A stretch of 5,289 bases of DNA, taken from NCBI GenBank assembly GCA_022561955.1, contig JADFQF010000145.1, positions 1 through 5,289 of the forward strand, in the 5' to 3' direction. The DNA comes from Chloroflexota bacterium. GTDB lineage: Bacteria; Chloroflexota; Dehalococcoidia; SAR202; UBA11138. The position numbers and the translations under genes were made by a program. The first letter of the stretch is position 1, and the number at the start of each line of letters is the position of its first letter. The notes under the pieces were generated by a model. That model saw only the letters and a program-made list of their open reading frames with translations, did no database searches and had not been told where the DNA came from. Below, one piece after another: positions 1 through 5,289 of this stretch.

Positions 1-1757
1 GTATCTTCGAACTGGTTGTTGCGGGTAGGGATGTACATGACCTTTAGCTCCTCATCCTCCAACTGCTCGATCTGGAGGGGGAAGAATATGTACACCAGGT
101 CGGGCTCGAGCTCAACAATCGCCTCGATGTTCATGCTGAACGCGCTGCCGAGCCTCGGTATGTCCGCCGCTTCCGGGGGGAAGAATACAAAGTCGTGAGT
201 ACCGACGATCCTGTCGCCCTCACCGATCTTGAAAAGTATCTCAACGACGGCGCTATCGTAAGCGACGATTCTGGAGGGCGGCTCGTCGAACGTTATGTCG
301 CCGTGTTCAGCCTCTATCGTAAGGGGGAATAAGGCCATAATCTCGTCAGAGACTGAGGCGGTTTCTCCGGAGACGTTTGAACAAATATCGACAGGCAGTT
401 CAGGCTCCGTATCCTTAGCGACGGCACCGCTGAACGGGTTCTTTTTCGTCTCGCTCTTGACCGTCAGCAGAGGCGACTCGCTGCCCTCAGAGTCCACCGC
501 CACGAAGTAGAGCTCGAAGGGCGTCTCGTAGGTCAGCGGCGCCGTCACCTCGAAGGTGTGCAGGCATATGCCGCCCAAACACGAGGCCTCGTCGACGATC
601 CGCCGGTCCCCATCGATCATGTAAAGCTTCGACAGGTCGTCGTCTTTATCGAACGCCCCGACGCGAATTCCGAAGGTCGAACCGTGCCTGACCTTCTTTT
701 TCGACTCGACGAGGACGAGCTCGGGGACTTCGCCTATCGTGGTCCTAATTGCGGAGAGCGACGCCGCGCCCTGCTCCAGAACATCACCGACCGTCGAGGC
801 GACGGCCACGACCAGGGGCGACGGGGTCGAGGGAGCAGCGGTCGGCTCCTCCTGAATCGCGGCGTCCGCCTGTGTCGGCTGAGGAGCAGGAGTCGACGTC
901 GGCGCTGAGACGGCAGGCGCGGAGTCCGCCTTAGGCGGATCGGGGACCAGCGCTCGGGCCACCGGCGCAGCTTCATTCGCTGCCCGCTCCGTGGTCTCGA
1001 TCAATACGGCGAAGGTACTCAGGGAGCTCACCGAGACCGTCAGCGTAAGGTCTTCCAGGTTGAAGCTGCGGGGCAGCGTGCTCCACTGTCCTTTCTTGAA
1101 GTGCTGAAGCGTGATCTTGAAGGGGTCGACCTCCGCAATTCTCAGGTCTCCGATCGTTATCGGGACCGTGACTGATACGGCGTCCTGGAAGGCGAAGTCT
1201 TCAATCTCCGTTCCATCGGTCCCGAAGGCATCGAGGTCGAACGCCCTGGAGCCGGCGACAAAGCCCTCGGGCAGCTCAGGCAGCTCGGCGACATCTACGT
1301 CGGAGTACGCCAGGACGACGGGCTCCAAAACGGAACCGGGCCTCGCGCTAATCCGGACCCGACCGTCTGGGGACATCAGGATGGTTGCCTCTTGCGGTGA
1401 AAGCAGCTGCCGCGATTCGCCGACATCGAGTGACAGCGATACCCTGGTGGAATTCAGCTCGGTGGCCGGTTTTGTCAGAGGCGCAGGTTCCGGGGCGGGC
1501 GGAGGCGCGGCATTTGAGGTCTGCGCCGCGACGACCCTGGCCCCCTGGTCGGCGGGTACGGCCGTAGACACGGCCCGCTCGACGACGGCCTTGGCCGCCT
1601 GAACGATTTCCTGCGCCGATTGCTGGGCGGCCACGGGAGCGGGTCCGGCGGAGTCGGTTACCGCAGGCGTCGGGGGCTTGGTCGTCCCAACACAGGCGAT
1701 CCCCAGCAGAAGCAGGGACAGGGCAAATATAGATATTCGACTCTTGACGTCGATCAT
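1..1757 (-). CDS. BtuF/FecB-type ABC transporter substrate-binding lipoprotein with long N-terminal extension (3' end cut off by window edge)
   Basis: The frame is open from the ATG at 1757 to the left edge (585 codons, no stop). Residues 1-21 are a lipoprotein signal peptide: K5 and R7, then a hydrophobic core, then L-G-I-A-C with Cys22 as the lipidated residue. Residues 23-100 are an Ala/Pro-rich linker. Residues about 100-253 resemble the ZU5-like domain common in Chloroflexota surface proteins (RAFDLDAFGTDG, a QW strand, then SSLSTFAVLI). Residues 254-345 are a second Pro/Ala/Thr linker. Residues about 346-440 look like an Ig-type beta domain, with Cys393 and Cys398 able to form a disulfide. 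From residue about 476 a class III periplasmic binding domain begins: HGDITF, PSRIVAYDS, EILFKIGEGDRIVGTHDF, PPEAADIPRLGS, NIEAIVELEPDLVYI. Only about 110 residues of that domain are inside the window. The domain normally delivers cobalamin, haem or ferric siderophores to a BtuCD-type importer. The upstream cobalamin riboswitch points to a corrinoid; that substrate call is inference. The start is supported by AGGAG 4 nt upstream and by the signal peptide. Confidence 0.88.
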   Translation of the reverse strand, partial: MIDVKSRISIFALSLLLLGIACVGTTKPPTPAVTDSAGPAPVAAQQSAQEIVQAAKAVVERAVSTAVPADQGARVVAAQTSNAAPPPAPEPAPLTKPATELNSTRVSLSLDVGESRQLLSPQEATILMSPDGRVRISARPGSVLEPVVLAYSDVDVAELPELPEGFVAGSRAFDLDAFGTDGTEIEDFAFQDAVSVTVPITIGDLRIAEVDPFKITLQHFKKGQWSTLPRSFNLEDLTLTVSVSSLSTFAVLIETTERAANEAAPVARALVPDPPKADSAPAVSAPTSTPAPQPTQADAAIQEEPTAAPSTPSPLVVAVASTVGDVLEQGAASLSAIRTTIGEVPELVLVESKKKVRHGSTFGIRVGAFDKDDDLSKLYMIDGDRRIVDEASCLGGICLHTFEVTAPLTYETPFELYFVAVDSEGSESPLLTVKSETKKNPFSGAVAKDTEPELPVDICSNVSGETASVSDEIMALFPLTIEAEHGDITFDEPPSRIVAYDSAVVEILFKIGEGDRIVGTHDFVFFPPEAADIPRLGSAFSMNIEAIVELEPDLVYIFFPLQIEQLEDEELKVMYIPTRNNQFED

Positions 1758-1761
1758 AGCT

Positions 1762-1766
1762 CTCCT
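1762..1766 (-). promoter_or_regulatory. Ribosome binding site of the lipoprotein gene, possibly masked
   Basis: AGGAG lies 4 nt before the ATG at 1757 and fixes the start. A perfect complement lies just upstream in the same leader: TCTCCTC at 1789-1783 can pair with GAGGAGA at 1767-1761 (7 bp). A smaller alternative hairpin is CTCTC (1777-1773) with GAGAG (1769-1765). Either would hide the site, which could add translational control below the riboswitch terminator. The masking is inferred from complementarity only. Confidence 0.7.
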
Positions 1767-1832
1767 CTCAAAGAGAGCCGTCGAGGAGATGCAGATGCTC
1801 GCATGGACGGCGAGACATCTCGGGGAAGGGAC

Positions 1833-1864
1833 AAAAAAACCCTGCTCCGGGTGTGGACGCAGGG
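1833..1864 (-). terminator. Rho-independent terminator of the riboswitch expression platform
   Basis: Read on the minus strand, CCCTGC (1864-1859) pairs with GCAGGG (1845-1840). The stem extends inward by TCC/GGA past a single bulged G, leaving an ACACCC loop. Seven T residues follow directly (1839-1833). It lies between the cobalamin aptamer and the lipoprotein start, with no coding sequence before it, so it acts as a conditional attenuator and not as a gene-end terminator. Confidence 0.87.
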
Positions 1865-1907
1865 CTCATTAGCCTATGACCATACCTTTCCTCGAAGGCT
1901 GTAACAC

Positions 1908-2020
1908 TGACGAAGGTGGTGGACCGGGCTCGTACCGATGTGAATCGGGACCTACCGTTGCGGGACAGCGCCGGACTTTGACCGGCTTCCCCCATTGAGC
2001 GCCTCAAGCGCCCTTCGCCA
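1908..2020 (-). promoter_or_regulatory. Cobalamin (B12) riboswitch aptamer
   Basis: The minus-strand leader carries the consensus elements of the cobalamin riboswitch in order. A closing stem forms between TGGCGAAGG (2020-2012) and CCTTCGTCA (1916-1908), with one G-U pair. A hairpin GGGCGC/GCGCTC with a TTGAG loop follows (2013-1997). Next come GGGAAGCCGG and the GCCGG/CCGGC hairpin around TCAAAGT. Then CGCTGTCCCGCAACGGTA holds the B12 box (1964-1954). A CCGAT/ATCGG hairpin follows, and finally GAGCCCGGTCCACC. In this family binding of adenosyl- or other cobalamins lowers downstream expression. The terminator about 45 nt downstream and the binding-protein gene after it fit transcriptional feedback control of corrinoid uptake. 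The ends are approximate, and the aptamer subclass (adenosyl- or aquocobalamin-preferring) cannot be decided by eye. Confidence 0.92.
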
Positions 2021-2064
2021 TCGATTAAGTTTTACAGGTGCGGATGCACTTCACGCTGGTGTGT

Positions 2065-2094
2065 CATATAATCACGCCAAAAGTGCTTTGTCAA
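2065..2094 (-). promoter_or_regulatory. Sigma70-type promoter for the riboswitch and lipoprotein transcript
   Basis: The minus strand has a perfect TTGACA -35 box (2094-2089). After an 18-nt spacer comes TATATG (2070-2065); TTATAT one base earlier gives a 17-nt spacer. Transcription would begin near 2058, about 40 nt before the aptamer's closing stem. Position, orientation and the perfect -35 make this a good call; the -10 is only partial. Confidence 0.65.
2067..2072 (+). promoter_or_regulatory. Candidate -10 box (TATAAT) for the LVIVD propeller gene
   Basis: A perfect TATAAT lies on the plus strand 88 nt before the propeller start, giving an expected transcript start near 2079. No good -35 is seen at the proper spacing (2044-2049 reads ATGCAC), and the extended TG motif is absent. 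It would therefore need an activator or be weak. The same bases also make up the minus-strand -10, so some of the match could be coincidental. Confidence 0.4.
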
Positions 2095-2103
2095 GTTCGG
2101 GCT

Positions 2104-2127
2104 GCATTCAGGATGCGCTGTGAATGC
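2104..2127. repeat. Inverted repeat GCATTCA-N10-TGAATGC in the leader of the propeller gene
   Basis: Two perfect 7-bp arms (2104-2110 and 2121-2127) are separated by 10 nt. The dyad lies between the candidate plus-strand TATAAT box and the ribosome binding site, and upstream of the minus-strand -35. It could be an operator for a dimeric regulator or a stem-loop in the plus-strand 5' leader. No T run follows, so it is not a terminator. Confidence 0.4.
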
Positions 2128-2148
2128 GACCGGATTCGTCATAACCGG

Positions 2149-2154
2149 AAGGAG
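2149..2154 (+). promoter_or_regulatory. Ribosome binding site of the propeller gene
   Basis: AAGGAG lies 5 nt before the ATG at 2160 and selects that start. No other in-frame start with a comparable site lies nearby. Confidence 0.8.
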
Positions 2155-2159
2155 AAACA

Positions 2160-3377
2160 ATGCCCCAAAACGGCGCGGAAGCCAAGAACATCAAGCTGGT
2201 ATCTCAGAACGACCTCAACGGGTTCGGCAACGGCGGCGAGGGCATGGCCATGCAGACGACCAGCGACGGCCGTCGAATCATGTACATCGCCCATGAGAGC
2301 GCACCCAAGGACTTCACCGGCGTCGACGTGACCGACCCCAAACACCCGAAAGTGATCGTGCAGACGGACCTGCCCCACAGCGACGTGCGCTCCAACTCGC
2401 TGGACATGGTCGACAACATCATGCTCGTGGCGTACCAGACGGTCCGACCCGGCCTGACACCCGCGGGCGTTGGCGTCTACGACATGAGCGTACCCGAGAG
2501 CCCGAAGAAGATATCGTTCTTCGATACGTCGGGACCTTACTCGCGTGGGGCGCACTGCCTCTGGTTCGTGGACGGCAGGTATGCCCACGTGACGACGGGC
2601 GCCGCCGACTTCGAGCCCTACAATCAGAAGGACGACCAGTTTCACATGATCCTGGACCTGGAGGACCCGGCTAACCCGCGGGAGGTCGGCAGGTGGTGGC
2701 TGCCCGGCACACGCAAGGGCGATCCCGGAGGCCCAATCGAGCGGCACGCCAAGATCGACGTCGGATTCCGCACCCACAACATCAACGTCTATCCCGACAA
2801 CCCGGACCGCGCATACCTGGGGTATATCGACGGCGGCGCCATTATCCTGGACATCTCGGACAAGTCCAAGCCCAAGATGCTCGGCCGTCAGGACTACCAC
2901 CCCCCGTTCCCGGGCTTTACGCACACGATGCTGCCGCTGCCAGACCGTGGCCTGGCCGTCGTCTCAGACGAGTCGGTCACCGAAGACGGACGGGACCACC
3001 CGAAGCTGACGTGGGTCATGGATATCCGCGAGGAGAGCAACCCCGTCATCATCAGCACGTTCCCCATGCCCGACGCAGAGGAGTTCATTGGCAGGGGAGG
3101 GCGCTTCGGCTCGCACAACCTGCACGAGAACATGCCGGGGCCCAACTCGTTCAGGTCCGACACGCTCATCATTGGCGCGTACTTCAACGCCGGCGTGCGG
3201 GTGCACGACATCAGCGACCCGTTCCATCCGAAAGAGGCGGGCTACTACATACCCCCGGCACCGGTCTCCAAGGAGATCGGCGTGAACATCAACGACGTCT
3301 TCGTCGACGAAAACGGCCTGATCTACGCCATCGAGAGAAAGGCGGGCGGCCTGTACATCCTGGAGATGGAGGTCTAG
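2160..3377 (+). CDS. LVIVD-repeat beta-propeller protein
   Basis: This is a 405-residue protein of unknown reaction, preceded by a strong ribosome binding site. Repeated blade endings of the LVIVD type (hydrophobic-x-[DH]-[VMI]-S/T-D-P-x-x-P) are visible. They are VDVTDPKHP (55-63), VYDMSVPESP (106-115), ILDLEDPANP (164-173), IILDISDKSKP (228-238), WVMDIREESNP (285-295) and VHDISDPFHP (348-357). A closing LYILEMEV ends the protein. This implies a seven-bladed propeller closed by the C-terminal strand. Inner-strand positions carry a histidine in four successive blades (H132, H206, H255, H319), with N378 in the next. This recalls metal-binding propellers such as SBP56, but the parallel is inference. 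There is no signal peptide or membrane segment, so a cytoplasmic location is likely. The gene faces away from the B12-regulated gene and converges on the dehydrogenase gene with 5 bp between stops. The family is confident; the function is unknown. Confidence 0.85.
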   Translation: MPQNGAEAKNIKLVSQNDLNGFGNGGEGMAMQTTSDGRRIMYIAHESAPKDFTGVDVTDPKHPKVIVQTDLPHSDVRSNSLDMVDNIMLVAYQTVRPGLTPAGVGVYDMSVPESPKKISFFDTSGPYSRGAHCLWFVDGRYAHVTTGAADFEPYNQKDDQFHMILDLEDPANPREVGRWWLPGTRKGDPGGPIERHAKIDVGFRTHNINVYPDNPDRAYLGYIDGGAIILDISDKSKPKMLGRQDYHPPFPGFTHTMLPLPDRGLAVVSDESVTEDGRDHPKLTWVMDIREESNPVIISTFPMPDAEEFIGRGGRFGSHNLHENMPGPNSFRSDTLIIGAYFNAGVRVHDISDPFHPKEAGYYIPPAPVSKEIGVNINDVFVDENGLIYAIERKAGGLYILEMEV

Positions 3378-3382
3378 GGAGG

Positions 3383-4435
3383 CTAGCTCATACCCAGCTC
3401 GTCGGCGACGCCGTACTCCTGGGCAAGCTCGACCAGCTTGCTCCAGGTGGCGTCCTCGATGTCTATCCCGTCCTTCAGGAGCTGCTGCTCCTTCATGTGC
3501 TCGGGCTCGCCCGGATAGAAGACCTCGGTGAAACCCTTGGCGGGCTTCGAGCTCTTCAGGTATTGGGCGAACTCGGTCACCTCTTTCTTGAAGTCGTCCA
3601 GCGGACGGAACGCCTCGACCTTGAAGGCCGCCATGAAGCAGCCGTCGTTGTGTCGGCCCGACGGGTCATGCCCGAACCCCAGGCCCGTCAGTATCCCTGA
3701 GAATATCTCGATCATGACGGAGAGCCCGTAGCCCTTGTGACCTTCGGGGCCTCCCAGCGGAAGCATGGCGCCCCCCCGGCGCAGGTCGGCGGGATCCGTG
3801 GAAGGATTGCCGTCCTTGTCGATGAGCCACCCCTCTGGGATGGATGAACCCCTGGCGACGGCGACGCCAAGCTTGCCCGCGGCCACGGCGCTGGTCGCCA
3901 TGTCTATGAAGATAGGGGCATCGAGGTTGCTGGGCATGGCTATGCAGATGGGGTTTGTTCCCAGACGCGGCTCGCGCCCACCGAAGGGCACGACAGCCTT
4001 GGCGGCCCTGCCCGAGTCCGCCGTCATGATGCCGATCATGCCCGCTCTCGCCGCCATCAACGGGTAGTCCGCCACCCGGCCGACGTGGCTCTGCCGGAAC
4101 ACCGTCGCGGCCGCCACACTGTACGTCTCCGCCTTGTCGATGGTCATCTGCATGGCCCGCTCGGAGACGACGTAGCCATACCCCCAGTTGCCGTCGACCA
4201 CCGTCGTCGTCGGTGTCTCCCTCACGATGTCGAAGGGCGCTCCGGGAACGATATGCCCTCGCTTGACGCGGTCTATGTACGTCGGAATCTGTATGATTCC
4301 GTGGGAATCGTGGCCCGCCAGGTTGGCGCCAACGCAGTGCCTGGATACGGTTTCCGCCTCCTCGTGGCTGGCGCCCCCTCCCATGAGCAGCTTCACGGAA
4401 ATCTCCCGTAGTCGTTCGGCCTGTACGGTCGGCAT
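3383..4435 (-). CDS. Malate/L-lactate dehydrogenase family (Ldh_2) NAD(P)-dependent oxidoreductase
   Basis: The family reduces 2-oxoacids, or oxidises 2-hydroxyacids and related imino or ureido compounds, with NAD(P) in the cytoplasm. Members include AllD, YiaK, ComC and DpkA. Numbering here is from an upstream GTG at 4441 (subtract 2 for the preferred start). Family landmarks are GHDSHGI (43-49, with the DSHG signature and His47), QSHVGRVADYP (117-127, active-site His119), GGREPRLGTNPI (154-165, cofactor and substrate loop), FIDMATSAVAAGKLGVA (178-194) and GGPEGHKGYGL (230-240, nucleotide-contacting loop). The length of 350 residues is normal and no key residue is missing. I chose the ATG at 4435 because AGGAGG sits 5 nt before it. 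The in-frame GTG at 4441 overlaps that site and is unlikely to be used. The substrate cannot be told from sequence: malate, lactate, sulfolactate, ureidoglycolate or 2,3-diketogulonate are all possible. No neighbour in the window decides it. Confidence 0.9.
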   Translation of the reverse strand: MPTVQAERLREISVKLLMGGGASHEEAETVSRHCVGANLAGHDSHGIIQIPTYIDRVKRGHIVPGAPFDIVRETPTTTVVDGNWGYGYVVSERAMQMTIDKAETYSVAAATVFRQSHVGRVADYPLMAARAGMIGIMTADSGRAAKAVVPFGGREPRLGTNPICIAMPSNLDAPIFIDMATSAVAAGKLGVAVARGSSIPEGWLIDKDGNPSTDPADLRRGGAMLPLGGPEGHKGYGLSVMIEIFSGILTGLGFGHDPSGRHNDGCFMAAFKVEAFRPLDDFKKEVTEFAQYLKSSKPAKGFTEVFYPGEPEHMKEQQLLKDGIDIEDATWSKLVELAQEYGVADELGMS

Positions 4436-4440
4436 CGGCA

Positions 4441-4446
4441 CCTCCT
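4441..4446 (-). promoter_or_regulatory. Ribosome binding site deciding the dehydrogenase start
   Basis: A perfect AGGAGG on the minus strand is followed by 5 nt and then the ATG at 4435. The GTG that would start two codons earlier shares its first base with this site, so the ATG is the better start. Confidence 0.8.
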
Positions 4447-4460
4447 ATCATTGAACAAGA

Positions 4461-4489
4461 ATAATTAGCTAAGGTAACCAAACCTTCAA
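4461..4489 (-). promoter_or_regulatory. Possible promoter of the dehydrogenase gene
   Basis: TTGAAG (4489-4484) and AATTAT (4466-4461) are separated by 17 nt on the minus strand; each matches four of six consensus bases. The expected start near 4454 leaves a leader of about 19 nt with the ribosome binding site. The 62-bp gap between the two minus-strand genes is AT-rich, which fits a promoter, but co-transcription with the upstream gene is not excluded. Confidence 0.35.
4471..4486. repeat. Small inverted repeat AAGGT-N6-ACCTT
   Basis: Two perfect 5-bp arms with a 6-nt centre fall inside the spacer of the possible dehydrogenase promoter. The position would suit an operator. Arms this short can occur by chance, and no T run follows on the minus strand, so it is not a convincing terminator for the gene ending at 4498. 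Confidence 0.25.
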
Positions 4490-4497
4490 TGTATAAA

Positions 4498-5283
4498 TCA
4501 GATGTATGGTTCGAACTTAGGGACTACTCTGGCGACGATGTATTCCTGTATGTGCCGAAGGTAGCCGACGACACTTTCTGGGTTACCAACAATGTTCAGG
4601 CCTACAGGCCCATCCTCGTTGAATGTTACCAACGGAGAGAATTCGGGTTTGAACTCACTCCGTCGTTCCCAGGGGATGACGGCGCTTGCGATCTTTTGCT
4701 GGTCTTTCTGGCCGCTGACCCTATAGAAGGTCATGCTCTTGATGGGCATTTGATCGCCAGAGTACCCAAGCGTGCCCGTGACCCCAGCGGTGTTGATAAC
4801 CGTCGGGGTGCGATGCTTGTCCCTGTTCCAGAGGTTGTGCAAGCGGTGGAACAGTACTATGTGGTTCCGTCCCTGGTAAGGCTGTATGGACGTTATCCAG
4901 TCTCGGATAGGATCGGGGAGTTTGCGTATATTCGGGAGGTAGCCTTCGCGGAACTTGGATTCGGATTCGTAGAATTCAAGTCCGAGTCGCTTGTTCGCCT
5001 TAAAGACTTGCCCCACGCCCCAGACCAGGTTATCGAGGGTCGCTCGAAGATTGTGAATAACGTCCCCGATGGCGAATCTGATCGTTGGCGGCGGCTGGTG
5101 ATGAACACGCAGCACATAAGAGATGCTGGCATTCTCCCCTTCACGCTTCATGCTAGTGATCACTTCACATGGTTTGGTCGCAAGGAAGGAGTCGACCAGT
5201 ACTTCCAAGCGGTCTATGCCCGCACTTGCCCAGTCAAGCCGCAGCTTGGCAAGTTGAAGGTAATTATCCTGAGAGTTAGTCAT
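4498..5283 (-). CDS. Uncharacterised protein with GDxIHNLRxxLDNL and NRDKHR motifs
   Basis: I do not recognise a named function. The 261-residue product has no signal peptide or membrane helix. Two segments look conserved: GDVIHNLRATLDNLVW (73-88), likely a helix, and IQPYQG (133-138) followed by LHNLWNRDKHR (148-158). The pair G-D-x-x-H-N-L-R-x-x-L-D and N-x-D-K-H-R is a pattern I associate with uncharacterised bacterial proteins of scattered distribution. The helical His/Arg motifs invite a comparison with HEPN-type proteins, but that is speculation. GC content is about 53% in hand-counted lines, below the neighbouring genes, which could mean later acquisition. The start at 5283 is only 6 nt from the window edge. 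Those 6 nt (TTCTTC) show no ribosome binding site and the frame stays open through them, so the true start may lie outside. The gene lies 62 bp upstream of the dehydrogenase start, on the same strand. Confidence 0.65.
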   Translation of the reverse strand: MTNSQDNYLQLAKLRLDWASAGIDRLEVLVDSFLATKPCEVITSMKREGENASISYVLRVHHQPPPTIRFAIGDVIHNLRATLDNLVWGVGQVFKANKRLGLEFYESESKFREGYLPNIRKLPDPIRDWITSIQPYQGRNHIVLFHRLHNLWNRDKHRTPTVINTAGVTGTLGYSGDQMPIKSMTFYRVSGQKDQQKIASAVIPWERRSEFKPEFSPLVTFNEDGPVGLNIVGNPESVVGYLRHIQEYIVARVVPKFEPYI

Positions 5284-5289
5284 GAAGAA

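Noticed and set aside
295..1602. Several open frames on the plus strand across 1-1757
   Set aside because: They lie antisense to the continuous minus-strand lipoprotein frame, give Ser/Arg-rich products with no recognisable domain, and lack convincing ribosome binding sites.
1768..2007. 79-codon minus-strand frame in the intergenic region
   Set aside because: It coincides with the cobalamin aptamer and terminator, and conserved RNA structure explains the sequence better than coding.
2139..2924. 261-codon minus-strand open frame opposite the propeller gene
   Set aside because: The product is rich in Val/Arg/Gly without domain motifs, while the opposite strand encodes a clear LVIVD protein. 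High GC content opens the antisense frame.
2693..3700. 335-codon plus-strand frame spanning the propeller and dehydrogenase 3' ends
   Set aside because: It is Arg/Pro/His-rich in a way typical of an out-of-frame GC-rich reading, and it crosses two well-supported genes on both strands.
4439..4441. GTG start for the dehydrogenase
   Set aside because: Its first base is the last base of the AGGAGG site, leaving no spacing; the ATG at 4435 is spaced properly.
4471..4486. AAGGT/ACCTT hairpin as terminator of the 4498-5283 gene
   Set aside because: The stem is only 5 bp and is followed by mixed sequence without a T run.
1..5289. CRISPR array, tRNA, rRNA, insertion sequence or attachment site
   Set aside because: I saw no regularly spaced repeats, no cloverleaf, no transposase-like frame and no long terminal repeats on either strand.

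Overview
The window is a moderately GC-rich bacterial chromosomal segment with four protein genes and one well-supported riboswitch. Three features suggest a Chloroflexota-like bacterium, perhaps a SAR202/Dehalococcoidia-type environmental lineage: the ZU5-like 'AFDL...LSTFAVL' domain in a lipoprotein, an LVIVD-repeat propeller, and an Ldh_2-family dehydrogenase. This is inference from protein style; no rRNA or other marker gene is present.

Layout. Positions 1-1757 (minus strand) are the first 585 codons of a lipoprotein that runs off the left edge. Its C-terminal part is the start of a class III (BtuF/FecB/FepB-type) ABC transporter substrate-binding domain. Positions 1758-2159 are a regulatory intergenic region. 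On the minus strand it holds a TTGACA promoter, a cobalamin riboswitch, an intrinsic terminator and a ribosome binding site that may be masked. On the plus strand it holds a TATAAT box, a dyad and a clean ribosome binding site for the next gene. Positions 2160-3377 (plus) encode a 405-residue LVIVD-type beta-propeller without a signal peptide. Positions 3383-4435 (minus) encode a malate/L-lactate dehydrogenase-family (Ldh_2) NAD(P)-dependent oxidoreductase that ends 5 bp from the propeller gene, tail to tail. Positions 4498-5283 (minus) encode an unrecognised 261-residue protein with the conserved-looking motifs GDVIHNLRATLDNL and NRDKHR. Its GC content is somewhat lower than that of its neighbours.

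How the parts work together. The clearest story is the left half. A B12-responsive leader controls a lipoprotein carrying a cobalamin/siderophore-type binding domain, so the substrate is most likely cobalamin or a related corrinoid. Permease and ATPase genes would be expected to the left of position 1. The propeller and the dehydrogenase are convergent and need not share a function, though both could belong to a catabolic set. I see no mobile element, CRISPR array, tRNA or rRNA. The less ordinary features are the long multi-domain extension in front of the binding domain, the compact overlapping divergent promoters, and a duplicated CCTTCG segment that suggests how the riboswitch may switch.
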